A DNA stretch of 64,000 nt from Variovorax sp. OAS795 (GTDB lineage: Bacteria > Pseudomonadota > Gammaproteobacteria > Burkholderiales > Burkholderiaceae_C): the NCBI RefSeq assembly GCF_040546685.1, contig NZ_JBEPOH010000001.1, positions 5,146,001 to 5,210,000 on the forward strand. Reading direction: 5' to 3'. Positions within the stretch are counted from its first letter, which is position 1; every line of letters starts with the position of its first letter. The translations under genes and the position numbers were made by a program. This document shows, one piece after another, positions 8,738-17,441 of this stretch. The notes under the pieces were generated by a model, which saw only the letters and a list, made by a program, of their open reading frames with translations, ran no database searches and was not told the origin of the DNA.

Positions 8738-9340
8738 GTGTCGATCTACGAACTGAAGCCTCGGTTCCAGGCGCTGCTGCGGCCGCTGGCCGGCCGCCTG
8801 CACGCGATGGGCATCACCGCCAACCAGGTCACGGTGGCCGCGTGCGCAGTGTCGGCCGCACTCGGGCTCTGGCTCTTCTTCGCGGTGCCATCGCGCGCGG
8901 CCTTCGCGCTCGTTCCGGCCTGGATGTTCGTGCGCATGGCGTTCAACGCCATCGACGGCATGCTGGCGCGCGAGTACGGGCAGCAGAGCAAGCTGGGCGC
9001 CTTCCTCAACGAGCTGACCGACGTGGTCTCCGACGCTGCGCTGTACCTGCCTTTCGCGCTGGTGCAGCCGTTCAGCCCGTTCTGGGTCGGCACCGTCATC
9101 ATGCTGGCGGGCCTGAGCGAGTTCGCCGGCGCCCTGGGCCCCACGGTGGGCGCATCGCGCCGCTACGACGGGCCGCTCGGCAAGAGCGACCGTGCCTTCG
9201 TGTTCGGCGCGCTCGGCCTTTACGTGGCGCTGGGCTGGCCGCTGCCGGGCTGGACGGCATGGCTGATGCCCCTTGTTGCGGCGCTGGTGGCCTGGACGGT
9301 GGCCAACCGTGTCCGCCGGGCGCTGGCCGAAGCCGCTTGA
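8738..9340 (+). CDS. ynbA: YnbA-like CDP-alcohol phosphatidyltransferase
   Basis: A 200-residue membrane enzyme of the CDP-alcohol phosphotransferase family, which joins a CDP-activated lipid (or alcohol) to a second alcohol. The family motif is recognisable at about residues 71-95 (NAIDGMLAR ... GAFLNELTD), but the first and third metal-binding Asp of the usual DxxDGxxAR-GxxxDxxxD are Asn here. The DG, AR and last Asp are kept. I use the GTG at 8738, since the motif and first helix follow normally; a longer frame to 8684 lacks support. A TATAAC at 8713-8718 may be the -10 box. It heads the ynb-like operon; ynbC follows after 42 bases. The substrate is unknown. Confidence 0.82.
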   Translation: MSIYELKPRFQALLRPLAGRLHAMGITANQVTVAACAVSAALGLWLFFAVPSRAAFALVPAWMFVRMAFNAIDGMLAREYGQQSKLGAFLNELTDVVSDAALYLPFALVQPFSPFWVGTVIMLAGLSEFAGALGPTVGASRRYDGPLGKSDRAFVFGALGLYVALGWPLPGWTAWLMPLVAALVAWTVANRVRRALAEAA

Positions 9341-9382
9341 ACCGCACACAGACAAACAAAGAGAAACAGCAACAGGGAATCA

Positions 9383-11149
9383 ATGACCGACACCGACAAA
9401 TCACGCATCCCGCAAGAGCGGCAGTTCCGCACGCACGACGGCGAATCGCTCTTCTACCGGCACTGGCCGGCCACTGGCGCTGCACGGCGCGGCGCCATCG
9501 TGCTGTTCCACCGCGGCCACGAGCATGGCGCGCGCATGGCGCACCTGGTCGACGAACTCGACCTGCCCGACTTCGACTTCTTTGCCTGGGACGCGCGCGG
9601 CCACGGCCGCTCGCCGGGCCAGCGCGGCTACAGCCCGAGCTTTGCGACCTCGGTGCGCGACGTGCAGACCTTCGTGCAGCACATCGGCGGCGCGCATGGC
9701 GTGGCGGAGCACGACATCCACGTGATCGCACAGAGCGTGGGGGCCGTGCTGGTCTCCACCTGGGCGCACGACTACGCACCCAAGGTGCGCGGGCTCACGC
9801 TGGCCTCGCCGGCCTTCAAGGTCAAGCTCTACGTGCCGTTTGCGCGCGCCGGGCTGGGGCTGATGCACAAGCTGCGCGGCCTGTTCTTCGTCAACAGCTA
9901 CGTGAAGGCGAAGTTCCTCACGCACGACCCCGAGCGCATTGCGAGCTACGAAAGCGATCCGCTGATCTCGCGGCCGATCGCCGTGAACATCCTGCTCGGC
10001 CTCTATGAAGCGGCCGACCGCGTGGTGGCCGATGCCAACGCCATCACGCTGCCTGTGCAGCTGCTGGTCTCGGGCGCGGACTGGGTGGTGCACCACAAGC
10101 CGCAGCACCAGTTCTTCGAGCGGCTGGGCAGCGCCGTCAAGACCAAGCTGGAGCTGCCGGGCTTCTTCCACGACACCCTGGGCGAAAAAGACCGCGCGCC
10201 CGCGGTCCAGGCGATTCGGGCCTTCATCCTGCAGCTGTTCGACCAGCCGACCGCGCCGGTCGACCTGCGTGCGGCGCACCTGCACGGCAACACCGCCGAC
10301 GAGTCGCGCGCACTGGCCGAGCCGCTCGCGCCACTGTCGCCGCGCGGCGCCTACTGGGCCATGACGCGCGCCGGCCTGCGCCTCGGCGGCAAGCTGTCGA
10401 GCGGCGTCGCCCTGGGCCACGCCACCGGCTTCGATTCGGGCAGCACGCTCGACTATGTCTACCGCAACCATCCTGAAGGCAAGGGGCCGCTGGGCCGCTC
10501 CATCGACAACACCTACCTGAACTCCATCGGCTGGCGCGGCATCCGGCAGCGCAAGATCCATGTCGAGGAGCTGATCCGCATCGCGATGGAACGCCTGGCC
10601 GAAATGCACCGCGAGGTGCGCGTGATGGACATTGCGGCCGGCCATGGACGCTACGTGCTCGACGCGGTGGCCGCGAGCCCCGTGAAAGCCAGCTCCATCC
10701 TGCTGCGCGACTACAGCGACATCAACGTGCGCGACGGCCGCGCGCTCATTGCCGAGAAGGGCCTGGAAGATGTCGCACAGTTCGTGCAGGCCGACGCCTT
10801 CGACCGCATCAGCCTGGCGACCGTGACGCCGCGCCCCACGCTGGCCGTGGTGTCCGGCCTCTACGAACTGTTCCCTGACAACGAGATGGTCCGGCGTTCG
10901 CTGGCGGGCGTGGGCGATGCGGTGGAAGACCGCGGCTACCTGGTCTACACCGGCCAGCCCTGGCATCCGCAGCTCGAGATGATCGCGCGCGCGCTCACCA
11001 GCCATCGCCAGGGCGAAGCCTGGGTGATGCGACGCCGCACGCAGGGCGAGATGGACCAGCTGGTGGAAGAAGCCGGCTTCCGCAAGATCGACCAGCGCGT
11101 CGACGAGTGGGGCATCTTCACCGTCTCGCTCGCGGTGCGGATGGCATGA
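9383..11149 (+). CDS. ynbC: YnbC-like alpha/beta-hydrolase fused to SAM methyltransferase
   Basis: A 588-residue two-domain protein. Residues about 10-290 are an alpha/beta hydrolase: nucleophile S118 in IAQSVG, acid D in GADWV near 234, His in FFHDTLGE near 262. This resembles monoacylglycerol lipases and lysophospholipases. Residues about 350-588 are a class I methyltransferase with the SAM glycine motif MDIAAGHGRY near 414. Length and layout match E. coli YnbC. No signal peptide or membrane helix is seen, so it likely acts at the cytoplasmic membrane face. Joined to a phospholipid operon, it could trim an acyl chain and methylate a head group; that is inference. Confidence 0.85.
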   Translation: MTDTDKSRIPQERQFRTHDGESLFYRHWPATGAARRGAIVLFHRGHEHGARMAHLVDELDLPDFDFFAWDARGHGRSPGQRGYSPSFATSVRDVQTFVQHIGGAHGVAEHDIHVIAQSVGAVLVSTWAHDYAPKVRGLTLASPAFKVKLYVPFARAGLGLMHKLRGLFFVNSYVKAKFLTHDPERIASYESDPLISRPIAVNILLGLYEAADRVVADANAITLPVQLLVSGADWVVHHKPQHQFFERLGSAVKTKLELPGFFHDTLGEKDRAPAVQAIRAFILQLFDQPTAPVDLRAAHLHGNTADESRALAEPLAPLSPRGAYWAMTRAGLRLGGKLSSGVALGHATGFDSGSTLDYVYRNHPEGKGPLGRSIDNTYLNSIGWRGIRQRKIHVEELIRIAMERLAEMHREVRVMDIAAGHGRYVLDAVAASPVKASSILLRDYSDINVRDGRALIAEKGLEDVAQFVQADAFDRISLATVTPRPTLAVVSGLYELFPDNEMVRRSLAGVGDAVEDRGYLVYTGQPWHPQLEMIARALTSHRQGEAWVMRRRTQGEMDQLVEEAGFRKIDQRVDEWGIFTVSLAVRMA

Positions 11150-11168
11150 CCCCGAGGCACGTCGCGCA

Positions 11169-12518
11169 ATGAAGCACTGGCTGGCGCAGCGCCCCTGGAA
11201 GCGGGCCGCGGCATGGCTGGTGTTCCTGGGGCCGCTGTTCTATGCGACCTACGGCCTTGCCAACTGGTGGGCCACCACGCGCGCGCAGGTGCCGTCCATG
11301 GCCTTTGCGTGGGAGCGGCAGGTGCCGTTCTGGGCCTGGACGATCTTTCCGTACTGGACCATCAACGTCTTCTACGCGCTTTCGCTCTTTCTTGCGCGCA
11401 GCAAGCACACGCTCGACCGGCATGCGCTGCGGCTCGTGAGCGCCACCCTCATTGCCTGCACCTGCTTCGTCATCTGGCCGCTGCATTTCAGTTTCGGCCA
11501 ACCGGCGGTCGAGGGCGCACCGGCCTTTCTCTTCGATGCCTTGCGCGGCTTCGACCAGCCCTACAACCAGGCGCCTTCGCTGCACATCGCGCTGGCGGTG
11601 ATCCTGTGGGACTGGTACCGGCAGTTCCTGCGCGCCGCGTGGGCAAGGTGGGTGCTGCATGTGTGGGCTTTTGCCATTTGCGCGTCGGTGCTCACGACCT
11701 GGCAGCACCACTTCATCGACATTCCCACTGGCGCGCTTCTGGGCCTGTTCTGCGTCTGGCTGTGGCCGCTGGAGCGCACGGTGTCGATGCCGCGGGCCTG
11801 GCAGTGCACGCGCGATGCGCAGCGCTGGAAGCTCGCGGGGTTCTATGCCGCCGGGGCGGCGCTGTTTCTTGCTGCCGCCCTGTATGGCGCGGGCCTGTGG
11901 CTGTGGCTCGCCTGGCCCGCGGTTTCGCTGGCGATGGTGGCACTCGGCTACATCGGTTTCGGGGCGCGTGGGTTCCAGATGAACGGCCGCGGCCGAATGG
12001 GCTGGGCCGCGCGGTGGCTTTTTGCGCCCTATCGCCTGGGCGCAGCGGTCAATGCATGGCTCTGGACACGCAAGCTGCCAGCGTCGGTCGAAGTCGTGCC
12101 TGGCCTTCGACTCGGACGCCTGCCGACGAAGGCCGAATGGATCGCGGCCGGCAAGCCCCGGCTCGTGAGCCTGTGTGCCGAACTGCAGGTGCCCGCCGGT
12201 GTGCCGCATGCGCGCTGCGTGCCGGTGCTCGACCTGACGGTACCGCCGACCGTGCGGCTGCAACGGGCGGCGGCCGTCATCGAAGCACAGCGCCGCAACA
12301 CCGAAGGCGCGCCGGTATGGGTCTGCTGCGCCCTGGGCTTTTCGCGCAGCGCCGCGGCGTCGATCGCATGGCTGGGGCGCTACGGCGCGGCAGGCGGCAT
12401 GGCGCAAGCCGAGGACGCGGTGCGCCTCGCCCGGCCGCAGATCGTGCTGCGCCCGGCCTGGCGGGTTTCGCTCGAGCCGCTGGGCACCGCTGCGCCAGCA
12501 GGGCCGCCCCATGACTGA
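11169..12518 (+). CDS. ynbD: YnbD-like PAP2 phosphatase fused to dual-specificity phosphatase
   Basis: A 449-residue membrane protein. The N-terminal 290 residues hold about eight helices with a PAP2 (lipid phosphate phosphatase) core: PSLH at 136-139 and HHFID at 180-184 with catalytic-type H181/D184. The C-terminal cytoplasmic part (about 300-449) is a dual-specificity phosphatase with the Cx5R loop CALGFSRS (nucleophile C387, R393); the usual preceding His is Cys. Two phosphatases in one chain point to removing phosphate from a lipid intermediate, as PTPMT1 does for phosphatidylglycerophosphate. It follows ynbC by 19 bases and overlaps the next gene by 8. Confidence 0.83.
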   Translation: MKHWLAQRPWKRAAAWLVFLGPLFYATYGLANWWATTRAQVPSMAFAWERQVPFWAWTIFPYWTINVFYALSLFLARSKHTLDRHALRLVSATLIACTCFVIWPLHFSFGQPAVEGAPAFLFDALRGFDQPYNQAPSLHIALAVILWDWYRQFLRAAWARWVLHVWAFAICASVLTTWQHHFIDIPTGALLGLFCVWLWPLERTVSMPRAWQCTRDAQRWKLAGFYAAGAALFLAAALYGAGLWLWLAWPAVSLAMVALGYIGFGARGFQMNGRGRMGWAARWLFAPYRLGAAVNAWLWTRKLPASVEVVPGLRLGRLPTKAEWIAAGKPRLVSLCAELQVPAGVPHARCVPVLDLTVPPTVRLQRAAAVIEAQRRNTEGAPVWVCCALGFSRSAAASIAWLGRYGAAGGMAQAEDAVRLARPQIVLRPAWRVSLEPLGTAAPAGPPHD

Positions 12519-12951
12519 CAACGAGCGCGCCACCTGCGCGGCCCTTGCCGGGCTGCTGCGCGCGGCCACGGTGCTGGCGGCGTGGGGCTTCGCGTTGATG
12601 TGCATCGCGGCGCTGGTGCTCGCGCTCACCATGCGATCGCTCTCCGCCACCGCCGCCATGAGCTTTGGCGCGGTGGTGGTGCTCGGTGCGCTCGAACGCT
12701 ATTTCGCTTTCAGGCTGCGGCTCGACCAGGCGCTGTTCGCCGACGTGGCAAGCGGCCCCATCGCATCGCTCGATGCGCTGGACAGCGCGCTCGAGCGGCT
12801 CGGCCTGCGCGATGCGCAGCCACCCGCGGCTTCCCGGCCGCTCGCCGACCGCGTGCAAGGCACCCGGCAGCTCATGCAGCGCCATGCCATCGTCGTCGCC
12901 TGCCAGAGTGCGATGTTCCTCCTTGCCTTGATGACACAGGACCTGCCGTGA
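12511..12951 (+). CDS. Unknown membrane protein inside the ynb-like operon
   Basis: A 146-residue protein I cannot assign to a family. It has two close N-terminal transmembrane helices (about residues 18-42 and 48-62), a soluble stretch of about 65 residues with alternating small and acidic residues, and a final hydrophobic segment near the C-terminus (about 125-142). Its start overlaps the ynbD stop by eight bases and its stop overlaps the acyltransferase start (GTGA), so it is translated together with lipid enzymes. It might be a scaffold or accessory subunit, or an acyl-acceptor-binding partner; nothing in the sequence decides this. Confidence 0.7.
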   Translation: MTDNERATCAALAGLLRAATVLAAWGFALMCIAALVLALTMRSLSATAAMSFGAVVVLGALERYFAFRLRLDQALFADVASGPIASLDALDSALERLGLRDAQPPAASRPLADRVQGTRQLMQRHAIVVACQSAMFLLALMTQDLP

Positions 12952-13670
12952 CCGAAGAAATCAACGACGACGAAAAAGACCAGCGCCCCGAAAGCACGGT
13001 GCTGCGCCGCGCGCTCGCCGTGGTGGCGGGCAAGCTGATCATCGGCGCGGCCGGCCTCCTGACGGGCGTTCGCGCCATCTGGAGCGGCACCACGCCCAAG
13101 GCCGAGCAGACGCTGTATTTTGCCAACCACACGAGCCACGGCGACTTCGTGCTGCTGTGGGCGACGCTTCCGCCCGACCTGCGCGCGCTGACGCGGCCGG
13201 TGGCCGGGCAGGACTACTGGATGGCTTCCAAGGTGCGCCAGTTCATCGGCGCGGACGTGTTCAACGCGCTGATGATCCGGCGCGACGGATCGGGCCAGGG
13301 CGGCAACCCGGTCGACCAGATGAAGGAGGCGCTGGAAGGCGGCGACTCCCTCATCATGTTCCCCGAGGGCACGCGCAACACCGGCGACGAGATCCTGCTG
13401 CCGCTCAAGAGCGGCCTCTTTCACCTGGCGCGCGCCTGCCCCAACGTGCGGCTGGTGCCGGTGTGGATCGAGAACCTCAAGCGCGTGCTGCCCAAGGGCA
13501 CGCTGGTGCCGATCCCGCTCGCCTGCACGGTGCGCTTCGGCACGCCCATCCGGCTGGCCGAAGGCGAAGACAAGGCCAGCTTCATTGCACGCGCACGTGC
13601 CGCCATGCTCGACCTGCGCCCCGAGTACGACCGCGTGCCGGAACAAGAAAAGGCAGCCGCCACGCCATGA
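12948..13670 (+). CDS. PlsC-like 1-acyl-glycerol-3-phosphate acyltransferase
   Basis: A 240-residue acyltransferase of the PlsC family, which acylates lysophosphatidic acid or a related acceptor to give phosphatidic acid. The catalytic HX4D is HTSHGD (H61, D66), and the substrate-binding block FPEGTR is at 138-143. One hydrophobic segment near residues 21-42 could anchor it. The GTG start at 12948 lies in a GTGA overlap with the preceding membrane protein; its own stop overlaps the cytidylyltransferase start (ATGA). Its place right before a CdsA-like gene fits a chain from lysophosphatidate to phosphatidate to CDP-diacylglycerol. E. coli ynbABCD, as I recall it, has no such gene. Confidence 0.88.
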   Translation: MTEEINDDEKDQRPESTVLRRALAVVAGKLIIGAAGLLTGVRAIWSGTTPKAEQTLYFANHTSHGDFVLLWATLPPDLRALTRPVAGQDYWMASKVRQFIGADVFNALMIRRDGSGQGGNPVDQMKEALEGGDSLIMFPEGTRNTGDEILLPLKSGLFHLARACPNVRLVPVWIENLKRVLPKGTLVPIPLACTVRFGTPIRLAEGEDKASFIARARAAMLDLRPEYDRVPEQEKAAATP

Positions 13671-14620
13671 ACATGTTGCCCTCGACCCAGACCACGCTGC
13701 AATTGTTCGGCGGTGTTGCCGGCGTGCTGATTCTTGCCTCGGCCATTGGCGCGCTGCTCAAGTGGCGCGTGGCGCAAGGCCAGCCCAACACCGTGGTCGA
13801 CAACCTCAACGCGCGCGTGAACGCGTGGTGGGTGATGGTGGCTGTGATCGGCGTTGCCTTCGCGTTCGGCAAAGGCGGCGTGATCGTGCTGTTCTACCTG
13901 ATCTCCTTCTACGCGCTGCGCGAGTTCATCAGCCTGGCCTACACCCGGCGCGGCGACCACCATGCGATTGCGGCGGCTTTCTACATCGGGCTGCCGGTCC
14001 AGTATTTTCTGGTGTGGATCGACTGGTACGGCCTCTATTCGATCTTCATTCCTGTCTATGCCTTTCTGGTGCTGCCGATCCTGGCGGCCGTGGGCGGCGA
14101 CACGCAGCGCTTTCTTGAACGCACCTCGAAGATCCAGTGGGGCCTGATGATCTGCGTGTTCTGCATCAGCCACGTGCCCGCGCTGCTCACGCTGCAGATC
14201 CCCGGCTTCGAGGGCCGCAACCTGCTGCTGATCGCCTTCCTCGTGATCGTGGTGCAGGGCAGCGACGTGCTGCAGTACGTGTGGGGCAAGCTCTTCGGCC
14301 GGCGCAAGGTGGCGCCCGAGCTCTCGCCCTCCAAGACCTGGGAAGGCCTCGTCGGCGGCGTGGCCAGCGCCACCGCACTGGGCGCCGCGCTCTACTGGGC
14401 CACGCCGTTCAACCCCTGGCAGGCCGCGCTGATGGCGCTCACGATCTGCCTCATGGGTTTCTTCGGCGGGCTCGTGATGTCGGCCATCAAGCGCGACCGC
14501 GGGGTGAAGGACTGGGGTTCGATGATCGAAGGCCACGGCGGCATGCTCGACCGGCTCGATTCGGTGATCTTCGCGGCACCGATCTATTTCCATGCGCTGC
14601 GCTACTGGTGGGTGCCGTGA
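13667..14620 (+). CDS. ynbB: YnbB/CdsA-like phosphatidate cytidylyltransferase
   Basis: A 317-residue polytopic membrane protein (about eight helices) that should condense phosphatidate with CTP to CDP-diacylglycerol. The C-terminal CDP-diglyceride synthetase signature is complete over about residues 270-297: SAIKRDRGVKDWG then EGHGGMLDRLD. It starts in an ATGA overlap with the acyltransferase and ends in a GTGA overlap with the next gene. It supplies the substrate class used by the YnbA-like enzyme at the head of the operon. It is more likely a paralogue than the housekeeping CdsA, since no rseP, dxr or bam genes are near. Confidence 0.88.
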   Translation: MNMLPSTQTTLQLFGGVAGVLILASAIGALLKWRVAQGQPNTVVDNLNARVNAWWVMVAVIGVAFAFGKGGVIVLFYLISFYALREFISLAYTRRGDHHAIAAAFYIGLPVQYFLVWIDWYGLYSIFIPVYAFLVLPILAAVGGDTQRFLERTSKIQWGLMICVFCISHVPALLTLQIPGFEGRNLLLIAFLVIVVQGSDVLQYVWGKLFGRRKVAPELSPSKTWEGLVGGVASATALGAALYWATPFNPWQAALMALTICLMGFFGGLVMSAIKRDRGVKDWGSMIEGHGGMLDRLDSVIFAAPIYFHALRYWWVP

Positions 14621-15228
14621 ACACGCGTGCCACGCCAGCAAAGGCTGTCGAGCGCGTCGCGCACGACACACCCGTCGAATGCACCACCGCCGCTTCATGG
14701 GAACGGTGGCTCAACCGGCACCATGCCGCCGCGGCGGGTGTGTGGCTGCGAATGGCGAAGAAGGACAGCGGCATTGCGTCGGTCACCCACGCGGAAGCGC
14801 TCGAAGTTGCGCTGTGCTACGGCTGGATCGACGGCCAGCGCAAGTCCGAAGACGAGCGGCACTTCCTGCAGCGCTTCACGCCGCGAACCGCGCGCAGCAC
14901 CTGGTCGAAGATCAACCGGGACAAGGCACTGAAGCTGATCGAAGAAGGCCGCATGCAGCCTGCCGGCCTGGCCGAGGTCGAGCGCGCCCGCGCCGACGGC
15001 CGCTGGGAGGCGGCTTACGACGCCCAGAGCGTTGCCACCGTGCCGCCCGACTTGCAGGCCGCCCTCGACGCGAACCCCAAGGCCGCTGCCTTCTTCGCCA
15101 AGCTCGATTCGCGCAACCGCTATGCGGTGCTGTTCCGCACGCAGGGTGCGAAGAAGCCCGAAACCCGGGCGCGGCGTATCGGGCGATTCGTGGAAATGCT
15201 GGCCAAGGGCGAGAAGCTCTATCCTTGA
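14617..15228 (+). CDS. YdeI/OmpD-associated (OmdA) family protein
   Basis: A 203-residue soluble protein with the YdeI/OmdA family features: the block CYGWIDGQRK near residue 69 and the helical C-terminal region ending in RFVEMLAKGEKLYP. Members have been linked to envelope stress and bacteriocin protection, but no biochemical activity is established. The GTG start overlaps the YnbB-like stop (GTGA), so it is coupled to the lipid operon and is its last gene; the next gene is convergent. The coupling is the only hint of a lipid-related role. Confidence 0.75.
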   Translation: MNTRATPAKAVERVAHDTPVECTTAASWERWLNRHHAAAAGVWLRMAKKDSGIASVTHAEALEVALCYGWIDGQRKSEDERHFLQRFTPRTARSTWSKINRDKALKLIEEGRMQPAGLAEVERARADGRWEAAYDAQSVATVPPDLQAALDANPKAAAFFAKLDSRNRYAVLFRTQGAKKPETRARRIGRFVEMLAKGEKLYP

Positions 15229-15243
15229 GTACCGCCGCAGGCG

Positions 15244-15864
15244 CTACGTATCCGTTCTCTGGAGCGTGTACTCGCCGGGCTTGTATGGTCCCATGGCCAC
15301 GCCGACGTCCCACAGCTTCAGCGCACCAGGCAAGACGGCCTGGCTGCCAATCTTGGCAACACCGCGTTTTCGGATTTCGCGATTGAGGCGGGACGAGAAG
15401 GACGTGATCCTGCCGAAGTCCCAGGCCTCGACCCCGCCGAGAACGTCCACGGTGTCCGACCACGCCTGTGCGCGCTTCATCGAGTTGTGGTTGGTGTGCG
15501 AGTTTTCCAGTCGCGCATCGCCCGCGGAGGCCGAGCCCAGGTACAGCTGCACCAGGCCCCAGCCATCGGCGTTGTAGCGGAATGTGGCACCACCGCAAGC
15601 CTGCGGGTTCAGGCTTACGCGGCGCGGTACGAAGGCGGGGCCCGCGCCGCGCACATACAGCTGCAGATGCACGGCATGCCACCTCCTGCCGTTGGGATAG
15701 CTGCGATCGAACTGCGCCAGCACTTCGGCCGCCGAGCGGAAACATCTCAGCGGTTGCTCGAAGTCGGACGCGAGTTCGTAGACGTCGCAGCTTTCTTCGG
15801 CGAACAGCCAAGAGAGCAGGCTGTCGTGGTCTTCCTTCGTGGCGTAGAAGTCGCAGTTGGGCAT
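15244..15864 (-). CDS. Hypothetical protein, 206 residues
   Basis: No family recognised. It starts MPNCDFYATKEDH, is soluble and rich in aromatic residues, and has a central part with repeated short hydrophobic strands (AVHLQLYVRG, GLVQLYLG), suggesting a beta-rich fold. There is no signal peptide or membrane segment. It lies between the convergent end of the ynb-like operon and ruvA, 26 bases downstream of ruvA on the same strand, so it may be transcribed with ruvA. Its base composition is slightly less GC-rich by eye than its neighbours, which may mean acquisition. Confidence 0.6.
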   Translation of the reverse strand: MPNCDFYATKEDHDSLLSWLFAEESCDVYELASDFEQPLRCFRSAAEVLAQFDRSYPNGRRWHAVHLQLYVRGAGPAFVPRRVSLNPQACGGATFRYNADGWGLVQLYLGSASAGDARLENSHTNHNSMKRAQAWSDTVDVLGGVEAWDFGRITSFSSRLNREIRKRGVAKIGSQAVLPGALKLWDVGVAMGPYKPGEYTLQRTDT

Positions 15865-15890
15865 GCCCTCGGTCCCTTGCCTGTCACGGC

Positions 15891-16463
15891 CTACTTCGCC
15901 AGCGCCTTCAGCGCCAGCTTGATGCCCTCGCTCACCGTCGCATCCTTGGGCAGCGCCTTGAGCGCGAGCGCGGCTTCCTTGTCGCTGTAGCCGAGCGCGA
16001 CCAGCGCCTGCAGGATGTCAGCCTGCGCATCGGATGCCGCATGCGCGGGCAGGCCGATGTCGGCGCCCAGCTTGCCCTTGAGCTCCAGCAGCAGGCGCTC
16101 GGCGGTCTTCTTGCCGATGCCCGGGATCTTCACGAGGCGGCCGAGCTCCTGCGTGGTGATCGCCTGCGCCAGCTCGCCCACGCTCATGCCGGAGAGCAGG
16201 CCGAGCGCGGTGCGGGGGCCCACGCCGGTGATCTTGATGAGTTGCCGAAAAGCCGCACGCTCCTCGGCGGTGCCGAAACCGTAGAGAATCTGCGCGTCCT
16301 CGCGCACCACGAAGTGCGTGAGCAGCGAAACGCGCTCCCCGGTGCCGGGCAGGTTGTAGAACGTGCTCATCGGCACATCGACCTCGTAGCCGACGCCGTT
16401 GCAGTCCACCACCACCTGCGGCGGGTTGCGCTCGGCGAGGATGCCGGTGAGTTTGCCTATCAT
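15891..16463 (-). CDS. ruvA: RuvA, Holliday-junction DNA-binding protein
   Basis: A 190-residue protein of normal length that binds the four-way junction as a tetramer and loads RuvB. It shows the N-terminal OB fold ([20 protein letters not shown]), the helix-hairpin-helix repeats ([15 protein letters not shown] and [18 protein letters not shown], about residues 77-125) and the small C-terminal RuvB-binding domain ([13 protein letters not shown]). The start is divergent from phoH with only about 20 bases between, so the promoters of each must lie within or very near the other gene. The usual neighbour ruvC is absent. Confidence 0.97.
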   Translation of the reverse strand: MIGKLTGILAERNPPQVVVDCNGVGYEVDVPMSTFYNLPGTGERVSLLTHFVVREDAQILYGFGTAEERAAFRQLIKITGVGPRTALGLLSGMSVGELAQAITTQELGRLVKIPGIGKKTAERLLLELKGKLGADIGLPAHAASDAQADILQALVALGYSDKEAALALKALPKDATVSEGIKLALKALAK

Positions 16464-16483
16464 GGGTGCCCTTTTTCCTTGAA

Positions 16484-17440
16484 ATGTCCGGCGTGATTCT
16501 GCGACACACCTTTACCCCACTGAACAATTCGCGCCTCGGCCACTTGTGCGGACCGCTGGACGCGCACCTGCGCCGCATCGAAGAGGCGCTGGGCGTGAAG
16601 ATCGCGCACCGCCACGAGCAGTTCAAGGTCGAGGGGCCCAAGGCCCCGGCGCAGCGTGCCATGGACGTGCTGCAGGCCCTGTACGAAATTGCCCAGCGTT
16701 CGATCGATCCCGCCGTGGTGCAGCTCACGCTGGCGGGCGACGGCTCGATGATCGACGGCGACGAGGATGCGGCGATGCTGGTCACGCGGCGCGCCGACCT
16801 GCGCGCGCGCACGCCCACGCAGGCGCTGTACCTGGACAACATCGCCAAGCACGACATCACCTTCGGCATCGGACCGGCCGGCACCGGCAAGACCTATCTC
16901 GCCGTGGCCTGCGCCGTCGATGCGCTGGAGCGCGCCGCGGTGCAGCGCATCGTGCTCACGCGGCCGGCGGTGGAAGCGGGCGAGCGCCTGGGCTTCCTGC
17001 CCGGCGACCTGACGCAAAAGGTCGATCCCTACCTGCGCCCGCTGTACGACGCGCTCTACGACCTCATGGGCTACGAGAAGGTGCAGAAGGCCTTCGAGCG
17101 CAATGCGCTCGAGATTGCGCCGCTGGCCTTCATGCGCGGACGCACCCTGAACAATGCCTTCGTCATCCTGGACGAGGCGCAGAACACCACCGTGGAGCAG
17201 ATGAAGATGTTCCTGACGCGCATCGGCTTCGGCGCCAAGGCGGTGGTGACGGGCGACGTGAGCCAGATCGATCTGCCCAAGCAGCAGTTGAGCGGGCTGA
17301 TCGACGCCGAGCGCGTGCTCAGGCGCGTGAGCGGCATCGCGATCACGCACTTCACCAGCGCCGACGTGGTGCGGCATCCGCTGGTCGCCAAGATCGTCGA
17401 CGCCTACGACGGCCAGCGCAAGCGCGCGGGAGCGCATTGA
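16484..17440 (+). CDS. phoH: PhoH-family ATPase (YbeZ-like)
   Basis: A 318-residue PhoH/YbeZ protein, a P-loop ATPase thought to act with YbeY in RNA or ribosome metabolism. The N-terminal KH-like region covers about 1-95. Walker [10 protein letters not shown] begins near residue 130 and Walker B VILDEAQN near 227. The ATG at 16484 is used; a GTG at 16493 (VILRHTF) and an upstream GTG at 16466 are possible, and none has a strong ribosome site. ybeY starts one base after its stop, the conserved phoH-ybeY pair. It is unrelated to phosphate regulation despite the name. Confidence 0.93.
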   Translation: MSGVILRHTFTPLNNSRLGHLCGPLDAHLRRIEEALGVKIAHRHEQFKVEGPKAPAQRAMDVLQALYEIAQRSIDPAVVQLTLAGDGSMIDGDEDAAMLVTRRADLRARTPTQALYLDNIAKHDITFGIGPAGTGKTYLAVACAVDALERAAVQRIVLTRPAVEAGERLGFLPGDLTQKVDPYLRPLYDALYDLMGYEKVQKAFERNALEIAPLAFMRGRTLNNAFVILDEAQNTTVEQMKMFLTRIGFGAKAVVTGDVSQIDLPKQQLSGLIDAERVLRRVSGIAITHFTSADVVRHPLVAKIVDAYDGQRKRAGAH

Positions 17441-17441
17441 C

